Shown: positions 53,514 through 62,209 of the stretch, piece by piece | Layout: each line of letters starts with the position of its first letter | Numbering within the stretch: position 1 is the first letter of the stretch | Assembly: GCA_004211885.1 (NCBI GenBank) | Contig: SHBV01000001.1 | Location: forward strand, 62,001 to 126,000 | Reading direction: 5' to 3' | Source: Verrucomicrobiaceae bacterium | GTDB taxonomy: Bacteria; Verrucomicrobiota; Verrucomicrobiia; Verrucomicrobiales; DEV007 | Length of the DNA: 64,000 bases | The notes under the pieces: model-generated | What the model was told of the DNA's origin: nothing | Databases searched by the model: none | What the model saw: only the letters and a program-made list of their open reading frames with translations | Translations under genes and position numbers: made by a program

Positions 53514-55464
53514 ATTTTTTGCTTTTTGTGCCATAATAGTTGGCTATCTATGGCTGGCTGTTTTTGGCACAGGAGTCAAACTTGTATTTCAATGGCCTGG
53601 GCTCTTATTGCTAGGCCTTGGCTTCTTGTCTATTCCGTTTGTTTTTAAAGGAAGGACCAAGGACACATCTCTCGTCTGTCATCTCTCAGTTTTATCTTTG
53701 TTTATTTATATGATGTTACGGGCCATAAATTCTCCTGTTCATTATCTTGGCAGATTGGACATCATTCTGATGTTGGTTTTGTTTGGTGTTTATATTTTTT
53801 TCAGCGTTGCAAATACTAAAAGAGATAGGTTCATTATCATTTGTCTCTTCTTCTTACTGGGATTGGCAAATGTATGCGTGGCTATTTATCAACTAGAGGT
53901 TAAAAGCTTTCATATTCTTCCAGGCTATGATCGGGTCGGCCTTGGGGGTCAACTTGAAAGGCCGAGTGGTTTCTATAATGCCAGTCCCCACTTTGCTGGT
54001 TTTATACAGATAGTAGCAATCATGGCTGCCTCTATTACTTTGTTTTCCAGAGGGCTTGCCGTTCGAATTCCGTGTGCGATTATTTTTGTGATTTCTCTAT
54101 CCGGTATTGTCATGAGTCAGAGCCGAGGCAGTTTTATAGCTCTGCCATTTGGGCTCGTGATATTGTTCGGATTTCATCTGTTTTTTAATACCCGGATAAT
54201 AAAGAGGCAGTGGAAAATGAACGGTAAGGTAGCGTTTATGATTCTTGGAATCATTTGTGTTTTGTTGTTAGCAGGAACTTGGATGATTAAAGGTTTTGGT
54301 AAGCGAGTTAATTCGGTTGATGATTTTTTTGCAGATTCATCACGCTCAAATTTCAGGGCAGGTGCCGTTGACCAATGGATGGAGTCTCCATTAGTTGGGA
54401 CCGGATCACGAACATTTCAATACAAGTATTTACAGTACCGGCCAAGTCATGCGCCTTTCCATCAGAGGGACCCTCGGTTCACTCATAATGATTATTTACA
54501 GCAGGGCGCGGAGTATGGACTCATTGGTCTTGGCCTAGTTTTTCTAACAATATGGGCTCACTTTTTTTGTGCGGTTAGGAGAGTAAGAAATTATGCGACT
54601 ATGAGTGAAGGTGTTGTTGATCAATCGGTTCGGTTAAAATACGCTTTCTTGGTAGGATCCATTGCTGTGATTTCAGCGCATGCTGTTCATGCGTGTGTTG
54701 ATTTTCATGTTAGACTCTTTGCAACTGGCATACCGATTATTTTTTGTTTATCAATTATGGCAGGTTCTGGTCGTTCAGGAATCCGAAGGCCCATAGTTGC
54801 TTCAATTTCTGTGTGGGTATCAGCTTTGTGTGGTCTTTCCATTTTGATAATGGCTTGGACCCTAGCACCTTCTTCTTGGTTAATTCAAAAGGCCAAGGAT
54901 CAAGTGCGTCAAAATGCTCCATCTGCTGCTATTTCATTCCTGCACGAGGCGTCTGAAATGGACCCATTAAACCCTGAGCCACTCAAAGTGCTTGCTCAGA
55001 TTCGGTATGAGAAGAAAAATTCTGAAATTCCTTCTATAGTGCGTATTGGATATATTAGTAATGCGCTTGATGCTTTTCAAAAGGTCATTAGTATTAATTC
55101 ACTGGATTGGAAGGCCAATATAAGTGCTGGAGGTTGTGAAATGTTCCTTGCATGGCATTCCAATCCTGCCAATAGCAGGGGACATTGGAAGAGGGCCAGG
55201 TCACATTTTGAAAAGGCTATTGAGATTGCTCCAACAAAGTATGAACCGCGGGAGGAATTGGCCCTCTACCAACTTGATTTGGCTTATTTTTTGGCAAGTA
55301 GAGGTCAATTGAAAGATGCTTATGAGAAAGCCAAGGAGGCAGCAGCAAAATTCATAGCGGTCCCTCAATTTTTCGTTGAAGGTGCGCCTCTGGGTCATAG
55401 AGCAAAGGATGGGCTCAAAAGTGCCAATAATCTGTTGATACGTCTGGAGGAACCCCGCAATTAA
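53485..55464 (+). CDS. O-antigen ligase family protein with C-terminal TPR-like region
   Basis: 659 residues if starting at 53485; ATG 53506 (MLRFFAFCAIIVGYLWLAVFG) is also possible. There are about 10-12 hydrophobic segments up to residue 470. The Wzy_C/WaaL block is MESPLVGTGSRTFQYKYL (about 300), RPSHAPFHQRDPRFTHNDYLQQGAEYGLIGLG. From about residue 475 the protein turns helical and polar (AAISFLHEASEMDPLNPEPLKVL; WKRARSHFEKAIEIAPTKYEPREELAL; LKDAYEKAKEAAA), reading as TPR repeats. The fusion is known in some O-antigen ligases (COG3307 with TPR). It probably adds or polymerises the EPS; TPRs may recruit partners. Confidence 0.82.
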   Translation: MKPRHKQMLRFFAFCAIIVGYLWLAVFGTGVKLVFQWPGLLLLGLGFLSIPFVFKGRTKDTSLVCHLSVLSLFIYMMLRAINSPVHYLGRLDIILMLVLFGVYIFFSVANTKRDRFIIICLFFLLGLANVCVAIYQLEVKSFHILPGYDRVGLGGQLERPSGFYNASPHFAGFIQIVAIMAASITLFSRGLAVRIPCAIIFVISLSGIVMSQSRGSFIALPFGLVILFGFHLFFNTRIIKRQWKMNGKVAFMILGIICVLLLAGTWMIKGFGKRVNSVDDFFADSSRSNFRAGAVDQWMESPLVGTGSRTFQYKYLQYRPSHAPFHQRDPRFTHNDYLQQGAEYGLIGLGLVFLTIWAHFFCAVRRVRNYATMSEGVVDQSVRLKYAFLVGSIAVISAHAVHACVDFHVRLFATGIPIIFCLSIMAGSGRSGIRRPIVASISVWVSALCGLSILIMAWTLAPSSWLIQKAKDQVRQNAPSAAISFLHEASEMDPLNPEPLKVLAQIRYEKKNSEIPSIVRIGYISNALDAFQKVISINSLDWKANISAGGCEMFLAWHSNPANSRGHWKRARSHFEKAIEIAPTKYEPREELALYQLDLAYFLASRGQLKDAYEKAKEAAAKFIAVPQFFVEGAPLGHRAKDGLKSANNLLIRLEEPRN

Positions 55465-55535
55465 TAATTGATTTGTTTTAATGAAACTTAAAATGACTAG
55501 ATATTCTTTTGAGCACGTGTGATTAGGTAGAAAAA

Positions 55536-56621
55536 TTGTTTATTAGTATTAAAAAGAGCATTGCTCGTATTTATGAGATATTACGAGTAGTGATAGTTTC
55601 AGGAATCGCAGAATTGCGGCACCTATTCACTCGATATCGGCGCGGTCCTAGGAAAAATGTTTGGGATATCGATATTGTGTATTTGTGGAGTGATCCGAGT
55701 GATTCTGTCTGGGCGGCGAAGCGAGAGGAGGTACTTCGTTCAGAACAAAGAGATGATTATTGTTGCATTGAATTGCAGACTCAAGCCCCAAAAATGACAC
55801 TTGACGAGTTGCGTTATTCGTTGCGTTCGGTAGACACTCATTTGAGCGGATTCAGGTATGTCTATATCGTTGTTGATGGACAAGTTCCTGACTGGTTAGA
55901 TGTGGATCACCCTAAAATACGGTTGGTCCAAGCCGAAGATATTATCACTAACAAAGACCATTACCCGAATTATAATACTCAGGCCATCGAATCTTATTTC
56001 TTCAATATCCCAGATTTGAGTGATAGGTTCATTTATTTCAACGATGATTTCTTTCTCCGTAGTAATATGGGAGTTGATAATTTTTTCACTTCTGATGGAC
56101 TTCTTAGGGTAAGATTAGGACGTGCATTATCGCCCAAAGGTGCACCAAGTTCAGAAGAAGAGGGTGATTACGCAGGTCATAGAAATGCGAACAAGCTACT
56201 TGATCAAATGTTTGTTAAACGTGCTCGTTTAACTGTGATGCATCGTCCTTATGCGCATAATAAGGAATTGTTAAAAAGTGCTGAGAGTATTTTTCCTGAT
56301 GCATTGGAAGAGACTCGTTCTTCGAAATTTCGTTCAACGAAGATGGTTGCCATACACAGCTTTTTGGTTCCTTATGCGGCTTCTTATCAAAAAGCAGCAG
56401 ATCTTGTTCCTCCAAAATTGCTTGAGAAGGATATGTTTCGTTGGGGGTCATCATCGCTTAATAACAAAAAAGTTGTTAAACGAGTTAAAGCTCTGCGGAG
56501 TGAAGCATTTTGTATTCAAGAAGAGAGAGGAGTTGAGATTCCTGAATCTGAGATTAGCCGTTTCCTAGCTTTTATGTCTGACATCTTTCCTGAACCTTCA
56601 TCCTTCGAGCGTAGAAAATAA
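55536..56621 (+). CDS. Stealth family sugar-phosphate transferase
   Basis: 361 residues starting with TTG 55536. The Stealth conserved regions are visible: CR1 WDIDIVYLWSDPSDSVWAAKR (about 42-62), CR2 DELRYSLRSVDTHLSGFRYVYIVVDGQVPDWLDVDHPKIRLV (about 90-130) and FFNIPDLSDRFIYFNDDFFLRSNM, CR3 HRPYAHNKELLKSAESIFPDALEETRSSKFRS and a C-terminal CR4-like AIHSFLVPYAASYQKA. These proteins transfer hexose-1-phosphate to capsular polysaccharides (for example in Neisseria). In this locus it suggests a phosphodiester-linked glycan. It ends 22 bases before the convergent FkbM gene. Confidence 0.92.
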   Translation: MFISIKKSIARIYEILRVVIVSGIAELRHLFTRYRRGPRKNVWDIDIVYLWSDPSDSVWAAKREEVLRSEQRDDYCCIELQTQAPKMTLDELRYSLRSVDTHLSGFRYVYIVVDGQVPDWLDVDHPKIRLVQAEDIITNKDHYPNYNTQAIESYFFNIPDLSDRFIYFNDDFFLRSNMGVDNFFTSDGLLRVRLGRALSPKGAPSSEEEGDYAGHRNANKLLDQMFVKRARLTVMHRPYAHNKELLKSAESIFPDALEETRSSKFRSTKMVAIHSFLVPYAASYQKAADLVPPKLLEKDMFRWGSSSLNNKKVVKRVKALRSEAFCIQEERGVEIPESEISRFLAFMSDIFPEPSSFERRK

Positions 56622-56643
56622 GGAAAAACTTTTATTGGTACTA

Positions 56644-57543
56644 TTAGATTTTCCTCAAAATCTTGTATCCTATTGACGAGATTCGTCCCTTTGCTCTTTG
56701 GGGTGAAAGTGTGGCCAAGTAGTTGGGAAGTTCATATGGGATTGTTCCCGGATTCATTAATAAGGGTTTGAAAAGACCTTTTCTGATAAGAAAGATTTCA
56801 TATCCAAAGCTTTCAAGGAAAGTTCCCACCTCTGAAGGATAACCAGAATGATCCTCATAGATTATGTCGCGTATCCTTTGCTCTTTGAGTATTTTTTTTG
56901 CTCCATGCAGAGCTGATTTTTCATGGCCCTCAATATCGATTTTACAGGTTCCAATCGATTCTTTGGATTGTTCAAAATAATGGTCTAGCTGAACTGTTCG
57001 GATCTTTAGGCTTTTTCCAAACGAGAGTTTTGAATTGCGTTCTGCTAACTTTGCAGATCCCATGTTGGAGTGAAAACTTTCAGGTATGGTCAGTTCTGCT
57101 TCTCCGTTCTGATCCGATACTGCAGCATTTTCAATTTGGATGGAGGCAATTTGGTGATTTGATTTCCATTCTTCAGTAATCTTTCCAAGTTCTTTGGCGA
57201 TTTCTGGGTGAGCTTCAAATGCTATTACTTTGCCCCTCGGTCCTGAGGCCCGCGCCAAGATACCCGACATGAGGCCGAAATTAGCTCCTATGTCTAGGCA
57301 AGTTTCTCCATGATCTGTGAGTCGATAAAGGCACTCTAAAATAGCAGTATCGTAAGTTCCTGTCTTAATGATAGAGGCTCCGATCCGGTCCTCTGGAGAA
57401 ACATTCATTGTTAATCCCCAAGGTAATTTTAGAGCTACCTTTTTTTTTGGACGTTTTATTTCCCAAAGGATCCGGCGGAAGAGTTGTGTTGGACGGAAAA
57501 GAAACTCAGGGCGGCGGAATAATTTTTGAAGAAAACTTTTCAT
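56644..57543 (-). CDS. FkbM family methyltransferase
   Basis: The ATG at 57543 overlaps the previous stop (TAATG), giving 299 residues; starting at 57561 would add MDSAPL. Motifs: ETCLDIGANFGLMSGILAR (SAM motif I), KVIAFEAHPEIAKEL, GTCKIDIEGHEKSALHGAKKIL (the FkbM hallmark DIEGxE, about residue 205), IIYEDHSGYPSEVGTFLESFGYEIF. FkbM enzymes O-methylate sugars or hydroxyl groups. It is last in a minus-strand unit with the exosortase and EpsI genes. Its substrate is probably the EPS or an exported glycan. Confidence 0.93.
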   Translation of the reverse strand: MKSFLQKLFRRPEFLFRPTQLFRRILWEIKRPKKKVALKLPWGLTMNVSPEDRIGASIIKTGTYDTAILECLYRLTDHGETCLDIGANFGLMSGILARASGPRGKVIAFEAHPEIAKELGKITEEWKSNHQIASIQIENAAVSDQNGEAELTIPESFHSNMGSAKLAERNSKLSFGKSLKIRTVQLDHYFEQSKESIGTCKIDIEGHEKSALHGAKKILKEQRIRDIIYEDHSGYPSEVGTFLESFGYEIFLIRKGLFKPLLMNPGTIPYELPNYLATLSPQRAKGRISSIGYKILRKI

Positions 57544-58253
57544 TAGCGGGGCAGAGTCCAATTAGCGCCGAGCTGGTCTTCATTGTGGATTTGAATGAAA
57601 ATATTTGAAATAAATTCAGATATGAGCTGGTCAGTTTCTTCGATACTGTGCTCTGCAAAAGGGTGAGCGTTCTTATCCTCTATTATGGGGCTCGTGATGT
57701 TGACAAAGGCCCACTTCTGATTGGTCCCCGTGGCGAGTCTGTCCAACATATCAGTGAAGGTTCTACTGTAGTGACTCGCAGTAATTTTTTTAGCTCCAGT
57801 GAACCAGTAATAAGATATCTGTTTTACTCCAGTCCTGAGGTGCCTTGAAAGTAGACGCTTAGTGGGAAGATTAAATTTTCGATTAATTGGTATTAATATT
57901 TCTTCCGAAGACAGGATTTCAAAGCCTTGTGCAGCGAGGCACCGTTCGGGGCGATGTATGCTATTATTCATATCATCACCTGATAAAACTATGAAAGCGG
58001 TAGTAATATCAATTTTATCTTCCGTTCCTGGGGTTCGTCTTTTATATTGTGACTGAGCGAAATTGGTATCATCGGCTAACGCATTAATTACCACTTCACT
58101 AGTTTCCATGGATTCACCGAACCATTCTTTAACAGTGTCAGGTAGAATCATTACGATTGCAGATTCTCTGATCTTATAGCCTTTCGGAAGCAGATAGATA
58201 CTTCCAAGACCGATCCCGAGTAATGCCTGACAAATTATGAGTTTACGAATCAT
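57543..58253 (-). CDS. EpsI-like exosortase-associated protein
   Basis: 236 residues with an N-terminal membrane segment (MIRKLIICQALLGIGLGSIYLL). The EpsI block SIHRPERCLAAQGFEIL (about 95-111) includes the conserved HxPExC-like core; a Cys lies at CLAAQ. The C-terminal half has KQISYYWFTGAKKITASHYSRTFTDML, also typical (YW..G). In PEP-CTERM systems EpsI accompanies exosortase, often fused or adjacent, as here (12 bases downstream of the exosortase). The stop overlaps the FkbM start. Exact role unknown; it may act in polysaccharide export. Confidence 0.88.
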   Translation of the reverse strand: MIRKLIICQALLGIGLGSIYLLPKGYKIRESAIVMILPDTVKEWFGESMETSEVVINALADDTNFAQSQYKRRTPGTEDKIDITTAFIVLSGDDMNNSIHRPERCLAAQGFEILSSEEILIPINRKFNLPTKRLLSRHLRTGVKQISYYWFTGAKKITASHYSRTFTDMLDRLATGTNQKWAFVNITSPIIEDKNAHPFAEHSIEETDQLISEFISNIFIQIHNEDQLGANWTLPR

Positions 58254-58265
58254 CAGAATTAATTG

Positions 58266-59261
58266 TTAATCGGTATCATTCTTTGAGGTTACTTTGCTAA
58301 CAACATTTGTCGTAACGGTTATGCCTTTCTTTTTCCATCCGGAATTTACCAAGAATCCGACCAGCATCAGACCCAAGAGACCCAGAGGGAAAAAGATGAA
58401 TCCAGAAAAATTATGGTATGTTTGTGAGGCGAATTCGGCGTCCCAGAATTCGGCCATGAGGACAATGGTTGTTACCCGGAAAGAATTTGCCAGAATGGCT
58501 AGAGGAACCGAAGAAATGATTAAGACTCCAAGTTTCCAGGCCTTATTTTGTGTCATGTGTCCGTAAATAGATGCAATGAAAACTAGAGCTATTAATGATC
58601 TTACCCCGGAGCAACCTTCAGCAATTTTTAATGCGTCCCAGCTTCCGTCGGTAGATTGTATTTCTGTGCCTCCAGCAACGACATCAGCTCCGAATATTGT
58701 TGAGACATGATAAGCGATCTTGGTGGCAATAATTTGTAATCCATTCGTGGCTTGAATGAGCCCTGGTAAAGGAATTGCAAAGTAGATTAGTGCCAATGGG
58801 AAAATGAAGTGTTTTGCCGTTTTTTTTCCCCACATAAATACGAGGAATCCGTAAATAATAAATGGGATTGATCCTGCAGCTATACGCGCTTGGATGGTCC
58901 TTACTGATACAATATAGAATAATATGCCTAATAGCAGGAATGCTAGGCCCCACCATTGACTCGAAACGCTTGTGGCCAAGATTTTTTTTCTGGACCGAAA
59001 AATAAGAAATAAAATAACAAATGGCACAAATCGACCATGCCCATAGTCATATTCTTCCTTTCCACAAATGGCCCACATCCACTCAATGACAGATTGTTCC
59101 CGAAAATTGCCGAAAATAGGTATGACCCAATAGAAATAAACAAAAGTTGCTGTGATTGAGAGTAGAAATAGGGATCCGAGTATATTTTGCCGGCACCAGA
59201 GCCAAGGATTATGGTTCTGAGCCTTCAATGTATCCAAATTAGTTTCTGGGTTCGGAGCCAT
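58266..59261 (-). CDS. Exosortase (membrane cysteine transpeptidase-like)
   Basis: 331 residues, about eight hydrophobic segments. The catalytic triad signature is readable: KIAEGCSGVRSLIALVFIA (Cys near residue 217), ANSFRVTTIVLMAEFWD (Arg near 263) and QTYHNFSGFIFFPLGLLGL (His near 284). Exosortases process proteins ending in PEP-CTERM-type signals in EPS-producing Gram-negative bacteria. No protein in the window ends with an obvious PEP-CTERM or VPDSG-CTERM signal, so substrates lie elsewhere or this acts on the EPS route. First gene of the minus unit exosortase-epsI-fkbM; divergent from prs. Confidence 0.94.
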   Translation of the reverse strand: MAPNPETNLDTLKAQNHNPWLWCRQNILGSLFLLSITATFVYFYWVIPIFGNFREQSVIEWMWAICGKEEYDYGHGRFVPFVILFLIFRSRKKILATSVSSQWWGLAFLLLGILFYIVSVRTIQARIAAGSIPFIIYGFLVFMWGKKTAKHFIFPLALIYFAIPLPGLIQATNGLQIIATKIAYHVSTIFGADVVAGGTEIQSTDGSWDALKIAEGCSGVRSLIALVFIASIYGHMTQNKAWKLGVLIISSVPLAILANSFRVTTIVLMAEFWDAEFASQTYHNFSGFIFFPLGLLGLMLVGFLVNSGWKKKGITVTTNVVSKVTSKNDTD

Positions 59262-59442
59262 ATATTAGGGGTCGATTTACCGATTTTACTTAGAGTGTAG
59301 TTCGGGCAAGAATAATATAGAATTTTAATTATTTTATTTAATCATGCAAGGATTCCCATCTTATATTAATTAAGAAGTACCTTCCATTTTGATGTGTTTT
59401 ATGTTGCATTGATACTTTAGAACAGGTAAGCGCAATCCAGTA

Positions 59443-60372
59443 ATGAAATTAATCTCAGGCACTTCTCATCCAGACCTTGCTAGAAACATTTCCGAACATC
59501 TTAAGGTTCCCCTTTGTGATGTGACAGTGAAGGCGTTTCCTGATGGTGAGACCTTTGTTAAAATTAACGAAAATATTCGAGGCCAGGATGTTTTTATTAT
59601 TCAACCCACTTGTCCTCCGACTAACTCCAATTTAATGGAATTGTTGATTACGGTGGATGCGGCCAAGAGGGCTAGTGCTAAACGGATCACTGCTGTCATT
59701 CCATTTTTTGGTTATGCTAGACAAGACAGGAAGGATCAGCCAAGAGTTCCTATCACTGCAAAGCTAGTGGCAAATTTACTTGATGCGGCAGGAGTGAATC
59801 GAGTCTTGACTATGGATTTGCATGCTGGTCAAATCCAAGGATTCTTTGATATCCCTGTTGATCATTTATATGCGGCTCCGGTCCTGATCGGCTACTTGAG
59901 AGAAAGAGGTATAGAAAACTTGACTGTGGTCTCGCCGGACGTGGGTGGATTAAAGATGTCTGACGCATACGCTCAAGCCTTGGATGCTCCCCTAGCTATT
60001 GTGGGTAAGAGGAGAGTCAGCGCTACTGAGGTGGAAGCCATTAACGTTATAGGAGAAGTTGAGGGTCAGGACGTGTTACTGGTTGATGATATGACGGAGA
60101 CGGCAGGAACACTATGCGCGGCAGCTGAACTGCTCAAGGAACATGGTGCAGGGAAGATTTATGCCGGTGTTTCGCATGGAGTCTTAGGAGAAATTGGTAA
60201 TCAACGCCTCATAGATTCTAACATTGAGGAATTAATTACTACTGATAGTACTCCTATGGCGAAGGGCGAAAAGGTCACAGTTGTTAGTATAGCAGGATTA
60301 TTAGGTGAAGGTATACGCAGAATCGAAAACGATGAATCGGTGACATCTCTTTTTGACATAGTTAATAAGTAG
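59443..60372 (+). CDS. prs: Ribose-phosphate pyrophosphokinase
   Basis: 309 residues, normal length. The N-terminal domain has HPDLARNISEHLKVPLCDVTVKAFPDGETFVKINENIRG; the catalytic flap region FFGYARQDRKDQPRVPITAKLVANLLDAAG; PRPP/metal site VVSPDVGGLKMSDAYAQ; and the binding loop DVLLVDDMTETAGTLCAAAELL (usual DDxxDTxGT has Asp at the Glu position). It makes PRPP from ribose-5-phosphate and ATP for nucleotide, His and Trp synthesis. It heads the prs-rplY-pth-rpsF-ssb run; 65 bases lie before rplY. Confidence 0.97.
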   Translation: MKLISGTSHPDLARNISEHLKVPLCDVTVKAFPDGETFVKINENIRGQDVFIIQPTCPPTNSNLMELLITVDAAKRASAKRITAVIPFFGYARQDRKDQPRVPITAKLVANLLDAAGVNRVLTMDLHAGQIQGFFDIPVDHLYAAPVLIGYLRERGIENLTVVSPDVGGLKMSDAYAQALDAPLAIVGKRRVSATEVEAINVIGEVEGQDVLLVDDMTETAGTLCAAAELLKEHGAGKIYAGVSHGVLGEIGNQRLIDSNIEELITTDSTPMAKGEKVTVVSIAGLLGEGIRRIENDESVTSLFDIVNK

Positions 60373-60437
60373 GCATAACATTTGCGCCCCTCTAAAATGA
60401 GGAAAACTAATTATCAATCATCAAATAATAACGAGTT

Positions 60438-61112
60438 ATGTCGGATCAAGTTAATCTTAAAGCTGAAAAAAGAGATGATATGGGTAGTGCTGCTGTTGGG
60501 CGGTTGCGACGTGGCGGCAAGATCCCAGGTGTCGTTTATGGATCTACTCAGGAAAGTTATGCGGTCCAGATTGATACAAGTACAATCAAAAACTTACTCA
60601 GGAATAGTGCTAGTCAGCAGATACTGGTTAATTTGCAGATCGAAGGTGCAAAAGAAACCAATAAGCTTGCTCTGATCCAAGACGTTCAGCAACATGCCAT
60701 ATCAGGTGATATTTTGCATATTGATTTTAATGCAGTCAAAGAAGACAGCGAGATTCACGCTAGGGTTCCAATTGAATTGATTGGCGATCCTGTAGGAATA
60801 AAGCAAGGAGGAATATTAGACACTCTATTGCATGATATTGAGGTGCATTGTTTACCAAAGGACTTGCCCGCTGCACTTAAGTTTGATGTATCTGAATTAG
60901 ATATTGGCGATAGTTTGAGCATTGCTTCCGCTGAATTTCCAGAAGGAGTTTCGGCTGCCTTGGATGGAGAAGTTCTAATTGCGATCGTTAACGAGACTCG
61001 CGCTGCTCTGTCTGAAGGTGAAGATGAGGGAGGTGAAGAAGGTGAAGAAGAAGGAGAAGGAGAAGGAGAGGACAAAGAGGGACAAAGTGAGGATGGGAAA
61101 GAGTCGAGCTGA
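60438..61112 (+). CDS. rplY: Ribosomal protein L25/general stress protein Ctc
   Basis: 224 residues, CTC type with two domains. The N-terminal L25 domain: LKAEKRDDMGSAAVGRLRRGGKIPGVVYG (about 6-34); the C-terminal TL5-like domain follows to about residue 190 (VPIELIGDPVGIKQGGILD, LPKDLPAALKFDVSELDIGDSL). The last 30 residues are an acidic GE-rich tail. It binds 5S rRNA in the large subunit. It lies 18 bases before pth. The alternative frame in this span is an artifact of the repetitive tail. Confidence 0.96.
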   Translation: MSDQVNLKAEKRDDMGSAAVGRLRRGGKIPGVVYGSTQESYAVQIDTSTIKNLLRNSASQQILVNLQIEGAKETNKLALIQDVQQHAISGDILHIDFNAVKEDSEIHARVPIELIGDPVGIKQGGILDTLLHDIEVHCLPKDLPAALKFDVSELDIGDSLSIASAEFPEGVSAALDGEVLIAIVNETRAALSEGEDEGGEEGEEEGEGEGEDKEGQSEDGKESS

Positions 61113-61130
61113 TATTTAAGTTGAACAACT

Positions 61131-61784
61131 ATGAATGAGGGTGCTGAATTTCGTCCGCCCCGACTCATTGTAGGGCTAGGTAATCCTGGCCGTAAATATG
61201 TTGAGACTCGACACAATGTTGGTTTCATGGTCATTGATGAGATGGCAACTGAAGGTGCTTTGCAGTTTGCTGATGAAAAGAGATGGAAGTCTCAAATAGC
61301 CAAGGATTCTGATAGGTTTCTTTTGAAGCCTCAGACTTATATGAATGATAGCGGTCTTGCCGTTGGTAAAGTATCTTCATTTTATAAGATTGAAGCAGAT
61401 CAAATCTTAATAATATACGATGACCTTGATTTAAAATTTGGTCAGTTGAGGATTCGTGGTCAGGGCTCTGCGGGTGGGCACAATGGGGTCCGATCTATTA
61501 TTTCGCACCTAGGAACTCAGAATTTTCCACGTCTGAGGGTTGGAATTGGTCGTAATGAAGGAGAATCTAGCAATCACGTGCTTGGAAAATTTTCTACTGA
61601 AGAGAGATCAATACTTGAAAAATCCATAAAAGAAGCGGTATTAGCAGTTACCTTGATATCTGATCAGGGGATATCTGCTGCCATGACCCGATTTAATGCT
61701 TCTGAAGAAGCGAAAAAAAGAAAGTATACAGGAACAGAATCCACTACAGAATCAAAAGGTAAGGCTGAATCCTCGGCCGAATAA
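61131..61784 (+). CDS. pth: Peptidyl-tRNA hydrolase
   Basis: 217 residues (typical about 190) with a 20-residue polar C-terminal extension. GLGNPGRKYVETRHNVGFMVID (about 16-37) contains the catalytic His of RHNVGF; LLKPQTYMNDSGLAVGK follows, then DDLDLKFGQLRIRGQGSAGGHNGVRSII and FPRLRVGIGRNE. It releases peptides from stalled peptidyl-tRNA. It is 18 bases after rplY and 17 before rpsF, in the usual order for this lineage. Confidence 0.97.
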   Translation: MNEGAEFRPPRLIVGLGNPGRKYVETRHNVGFMVIDEMATEGALQFADEKRWKSQIAKDSDRFLLKPQTYMNDSGLAVGKVSSFYKIEADQILIIYDDLDLKFGQLRIRGQGSAGGHNGVRSIISHLGTQNFPRLRVGIGRNEGESSNHVLGKFSTEERSILEKSIKEAVLAVTLISDQGISAAMTRFNASEEAKKRKYTGTESTTESKGKAESSAE

Positions 61785-61801
61785 AAAAGAAAAAGGAATA
61801 A

Positions 61802-62086
61802 ATGAAGAAAAACTACGAAGGTGTAATTGTGCTTGATACTACTGGTAGGGAAGCTGATGTCGATGAGCTGGTCCAAGAAATTGGTCGTGAAATTGAATCA
61901 GAAGGTGGTTCTCTTGATCAGATAGAACAGATCGGGCCCAAGGAATTCGCTTATAATGCACGTAAGTTGGCCGGTGGCCACTACGTGAACTATCAATTTG
62001 CAGCTGAGCCTGATGTTATTGATAAGCTGAGGACGCGCCTGAAGCTTAATTCTGCAGTTCATTTGCAGTATTATCAGGTCCGTTAG
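61802..62086 (+). CDS. rpsF: Ribosomal protein S6
   Basis: 94 residues. KNYEGVIVLDTTGREADVDEL opens with the S6 strand; GPKEFAYNARKLAGGHYVNYQFAAEPDVIDKLRTRLKLNSAVHLQYYQV is the standard S6 second half. An AAGGA Shine-Dalgarno-like sequence six bases before the ATG is one of few in the window. It binds the 30S subunit with S18. It is followed, after a hairpin, by ssb. Confidence 0.96.
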   Translation: MKKNYEGVIVLDTTGREADVDELVQEIGREIESEGGSLDQIEQIGPKEFAYNARKLAGGHYVNYQFAAEPDVIDKLRTRLKLNSAVHLQYYQVR

Positions 62087-62126
62087 CAGTGACTATTATC
62101 TAGGTTAGCGGAACTTTTGAAGCTGG

Positions 62127-62149
62127 CGCATTACATTACTTGTAATGCG
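62127..62149 (+). terminator. Perfect hairpin between rpsF and ssb
   Basis: CGCATTACA (62127-62135), a five-base loop and TGTAATGCG (62141-62149) form a perfect nine-pair stem 40 bases after the rpsF stop. The T-run after it is weak, so it could be an attenuator or an mRNA-stability element as well as a terminator. Confidence 0.4.
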
Positions 62150-62209
62150 GGGTTCATTTTATCCAGAAAAGAGTTTTCCTTATTCTTATTTTCATATATT
62201 GAAAATACT

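Noticed and set aside
60755-61234. Long minus-strand reading frame across rplY and pth
   Set aside because: It is antisense to two clear housekeeping genes and its Ser/Pro-rich sequence mirrors the acidic tail of L25.
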